Assembly (NCBI GenBank): GCA_964423745.1
Contig: CAYRGG010000071.1
Location: 1-16,868, forward strand
DNA: 16,868 bases
Direction of reading: 5' to 3'
Origin: CAYRGG01 sp964423745
GTDB taxonomy: Bacteria; Pseudomonadota; Gammaproteobacteria; Competibacterales; Competibacteraceae
Under the pieces are notes generated by a model. That model saw only the letters and a list, made by a program, of their open reading frames with translations. It had not been told where the DNA came from and searched no databases. Position numbers and translations under genes: made by a program. The number at the start of each line of letters is the position of its first letter. The stretch's first letter is position 1. Shown piece after piece: positions 14,250 through 16,868 of the stretch.

Positions 14250-16292
14250 ATGACCACTTCCCCTCGCGATATTTTGGTCACCAGCGCCCTGCCTTACGCC
14301 AATGGCCCCCTACACTTGGGGCATATGGTGGAATATGTACAAACTGACATCTGGGTCCGTTTTCAAAAGCTCCGCGGCCACCGCTGTATCTATGTGTGCG
14401 CCGATGATGCCCACGGTACCCCCATTATGCTCCGCGCTCAGCAAGATGGCATCTCCCCAGAGCAGCTTATCCAACGCATCGCTATCGAGCATCGAGCTGA
14501 TTTTGCGGATTTCTTGGTGGATTTTGATAATTATTACTCCACCCACTCCGACGAAAACCGGCATTTTGCAGAGCTTATTTTTAAGCGCTTGCAAGAAGGT
14601 GGGCATATTACCCAACGGCCTATTCAGCGTCCCTTTGATCCAGAAAAACGCATGTTTTTGGCAGACCGGTTTATCAAAGGGGAATGCCCGCGTTGCGGTG
14701 CAGCGGATCAATACGGTGATAGCTGCGAGGTGTGCGGTGCGACCTATTCCCCCACCGATTTAAAAAATCCTCGCTCTATCTTGTCCGGCGCGGCGCCTGT
14801 GGAAAAGGAAACCTTACAGTTTTTCTTCAAGCTTAGTAACTTCGAAGACATGCTGCAAAGCTGGCTAAAGGCAGGTGGCCATGTGCAAGAACAGATGACC
14901 CATAAGCTGATGGAGTGGTTCAACGATGGCTTACAGGATTGGGAAATCTCTCGGGACGCCCCTTATTGGGGTTTTGAAATTCCTGGGGTGCCCGATAAAT
15001 ATTTCTACGTCTGGTTGGATGCTCCCATCGGTTACATGGCGAGCTTCAAAAATTATTGTACCCGGGAAGGCATCGATTTCGACGCCTTCTGGCGCTACGA
15101 CAGCCGGGCAGAACTGTATCATTTTATCGGTAAGGACATCGCCTATTTTCACACCCTGTTCTGGCCCGCTATGTTGGATGGGGCTGGTTTTCGTAAACCC
15201 AACGCTGTATTTTGCCACGGTTTTCTCACCGTCAATGGTGAGAAGATGTCGAAGTCCCGGGGTACCTTTATTAAAGCGCGTACCTATTTGGATCATTTAC
15301 GTCCGGAATATTTGCGTTATTACTTCGCCACCAAACTGAATGGTCGCATCGACGACTTGGATCTTAATCTGGATGATTTTCAACAGCGGGTAAACAGCGA
15401 CCTGGTGGGCAAAGTGGTCAATATCGCCAGCCGTTGCGCACGCTTTGTCTCCAAGGGGTATGCTGGTCGTTTGGCGGATAAACTGATGCAACCCGATCTT
15501 TATGAGGACTTTATCATAGCTGGAGAAACCATCGCCGAGGCTTATGAACAGCGGGATTTTAGTCGCGCTATGCGGGAGATCATGGCGCTGGCCGACCGAG
15601 CCAACCAGTTTATCGATGAGCAAAAACCCTGGATGTTGGCGAAGGAGTCAGGCCAAGAGGCAAAGATTCAAGCCATCTGCAGTCTCGGTCTTAACTTGTT
15701 TCGAGTGCTGATGGGCTATTTAAAGCCGGTGTTGCCGAATGTCGCCCAGGAAGCAGAAGCGTTTTTACAGACGCCCCCCACAGACTGGAACGCCTTGCAG
15801 CAGCCTCTTATCAGTCATCAGATTGCCCCCTATCAACCATTACTGCAACGTGTTGAAGGCGCCCAAATCGCCGCCATGGTGGATGCTGCGAAAAAAACGT
15901 TGGCGCCGAAGGGTGACGCTCAGCCTCCCATAAAGTCCCCAAACGCCCAGACGGTTCAGCCCATTGCCGCAGAGATAACGATAGATGATTTTAAGAAGGT
16001 GGATTTACGGCTAGCCCGCATCGTCGATGCGACAGCCGTGGAGGGGGCAGATAAATTGCTCAAACTCACCCTAGATCTAAACGGTAAGACGCGCACCGTG
16101 TTTGCCGGTATTAAGTCATCTTATCGCCCTGAAGATCTCAAAGGCCGACTTACCGTAATGGTAGCCAATCTAGCGCCTCGCAAGATGCGTTTTGGCGTCT
16201 CCGAAGGGATGGTGTTAGCGGCTAGTAACGGTGAAGGCATCTTTCTGTTGAGCCCCGATCCAGGGGCTGAGCCGGGCATGCGTATTAGTTAG
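14250..16292 (+). CDS. metG: Methionyl-tRNA synthetase (long form with C-terminal tRNA-binding domain)
   Basis: It charges tRNA-Met and initiator tRNA with methionine in the cytoplasm. From the ATG at 14250 it has 680 residues, near the 677 of the E. coli enzyme. The class I motif HLGH is at 22-25. The zinc knuckle has Cys146, 149, 159 and 162, in the same spacing as E. coli. KMSKS is at 332-336. The anticodon-binding helical domain spans roughly 390-540. After a Pro/Ala-rich linker, an OB-fold tRNA-binding/dimerisation domain (VDLRLARIVDA to GVSEGMVLAAS) occupies about 575-680. All core motifs are intact. A GTG at 14238 would add four residues, but the ATG gives MTTSPRDILVTSALPYANG, which fits the family start. 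No good ribosome site precedes either. The gene stands alone and converges with the CBS-domain gene. Confidence 0.97.
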   Translation: MTTSPRDILVTSALPYANGPLHLGHMVEYVQTDIWVRFQKLRGHRCIYVCADDAHGTPIMLRAQQDGISPEQLIQRIAIEHRADFADFLVDFDNYYSTHSDENRHFAELIFKRLQEGGHITQRPIQRPFDPEKRMFLADRFIKGECPRCGAADQYGDSCEVCGATYSPTDLKNPRSILSGAAPVEKETLQFFFKLSNFEDMLQSWLKAGGHVQEQMTHKLMEWFNDGLQDWEISRDAPYWGFEIPGVPDKYFYVWLDAPIGYMASFKNYCTREGIDFDAFWRYDSRAELYHFIGKDIAYFHTLFWPAMLDGAGFRKPNAVFCHGFLTVNGEKMSKSRGTFIKARTYLDHLRPEYLRYYFATKLNGRIDDLDLNLDDFQQRVNSDLVGKVVNIASRCARFVSKGYAGRLADKLMQPDLYEDFIIAGETIAEAYEQRDFSRAMREIMALADRANQFIDEQKPWMLAKESGQEAKIQAICSLGLNLFRVLMGYLKPVLPNVAQEAEAFLQTPPTDWNALQQPLISHQIAPYQPLLQRVEGAQIAAMVDAAKKTLAPKGDAQPPIKSPNAQTVQPIAAEITIDDFKKVDLRLARIVDATAVEGADKLLKLTLDLNGKTRTVFAGIKSSYRPEDLKGRLTVMVANLAPRKMRFGVSEGMVLAASNGEGIFLLSPDPGAEPGMRIS

Positions 16293-16359
16293 CCTTGATA
16301 CTTTGTTACGAGTTATCTCATTAGTTTAATCTCATTCTGCTTACTGGGGGCGTCCTGTG

Positions 16360-16417
16360 CCTTGAAAGCGTAGGTTGTACAAATGAGAAAATAGGCTGTT
16401 TGAATGTGTTTTCAAGG
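16360..16417. repeat. Separated 8-bp inverted repeat between metG and the CBS gene
   Basis: CCTTGAAA (16360-16367) and TTTCAAGG (16410-16417) are perfect complements with a 42-base spacer, between convergent stops. There is no T-run suited to a standard terminator. A chance match in a gap of this size is plausible. Confidence 0.15.
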
Positions 16418-16419
16418 TC

Positions 16420-16848
16420 CTATGAGTTAATATATTCCCGCAAAGCTTGGGCCTCTTGAGTGGTTTCTGCAAGCTTACTCTTAACCAGATCTCCCATGGA
16501 GACTACACCGACAATCTTGCCGTCCTGCACGACTGGCATATGTCGAAAACGCTTCTGGGTCATTACGGCCATGACGTCATCTACGGTGTCGTTTGGATTG
16601 CCCATGATGACATCGGTGGTCATATAATCCTTCACTGACATGGTTTCAAAATCCCGTTTGCCTTGAGCGTAATAGCGGACGATGTCTCGCTCTGACAAAA
16701 TGCCAATGGGTTCTCCGCTGGTGGAGGGTATGATGACTGCACCCACGCGGTGCTGGTGCATAACTTCTATAGTCGACGCCAGGTTGGTTGATTCCGCCAC
16801 GGTTACGGCGACCTTACCCTTGTGTTCTAAAATTTCGCGCAGCTTCAT
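16420..16848 (-). CDS. Two-CBS-domain protein
   Basis: A 142-residue soluble protein made almost entirely of a CBS domain pair (Bateman module): the first at about residues 7-62 ending in GILSERDIVR, the second at about 76-130 ending in GVVSMGDLVKSK. Such modules bind adenine nucleotides or S-adenosylmethionine and serve as energy or ligand sensors. Stand-alone versions of about 140 residues are common in proteobacteria and their targets are mostly unknown. The FRHMPVV segment before the second core strand is typical. AAGGGGG lies nine bases upstream of the ATG, supporting the start. The promoter would be beyond the window edge. It converges with metG over a 127-base gap. Confidence 0.88.
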   Translation of the reverse strand: MKLREILEHKGKVAVTVAESTNLASTIEVMHQHRVGAVIIPSTSGEPIGILSERDIVRYYAQGKRDFETMSVKDYMTTDVIMGNPNDTVDDVMAVMTQKRFRHMPVVQDGKIVGVVSMGDLVKSKLAETTQEAQALREYINS

Positions 16849-16868
16849 AACTCATGCCCCCTTGGTGC

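Noticed and set aside
14310..15623. Open frames antisense to metG (for example 14310-14711, 14931-15296 and 15297-15623).
   Set aside because: They are shadows of metG in other frames, with no recognisable motifs or ribosome sites.

Overview
The window is an ordinary-looking chromosomal stretch of a proteobacterium, most likely a gammaproteobacterium. The short TsaC-type protein and the methionyl-tRNA synthetase, whose Cys4 zinc knuckle and C-terminal tRNA-binding domain follow the Escherichia coli pattern, point that way. Base composition looks close to even in genes and AT-rich between them. The first gene belongs to the N-acyl amino acid synthase family associated with the exosortase/PEP-CTERM system, which suggests an exopolysaccharide-producing environmental lineage. 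I could not name the genus. No rRNA, tRNA, CRISPR array, phage gene, transposase or plasmid function is visible.

Layout. 129-3316 (+) is an envelope or small-molecule cluster: acyltransferase, RND-type periplasmic adaptor, GT-B glycosyltransferase. It runs convergently into a short-chain dehydrogenase (minus, starting at about 4123). 4335-8241 (+) carries an atypical pyruvate-kinase-family protein, TsaC (tRNA t6A synthesis) and a DUF389 membrane protein. 8295-10651 (minus) is a two-gene unit: a membrane-anchored hexapeptide-repeat acyltransferase followed by a GMC oxidoreductase. 10896-13979 (+) is a full-length RND efflux permease with no adjacent adaptor. A 258-base non-coding region follows, holding a GC hairpin and a palindromic repeat flanked by 12-bp direct repeats. 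metG (+, about 14250-16292) and a convergent two-CBS-domain gene (minus, 16420-16848) close the window.

How the genes may work together (inference): the acyltransferase, adaptor and glycosyltransferase could make and export an acylated, possibly glycosylated metabolite. The adaptor lacks a permease and the RND permease about 9 kb away lacks an adaptor, so the two may pair. TsaC and MetG are translation housekeeping genes. The GMC oxidoreductase and hexapeptide protein look like a small envelope or lipid modification operon.

No intergenic gap exceeds 300 bases. I see no strong evidence of a wholly new system. The points most worth a second look are the atypical pyruvate kinase, the N-acyl amino acid synthase-like cluster without a visible exosortase, the cysteine-rich GMC enzyme, and the palindromic element upstream of metG.
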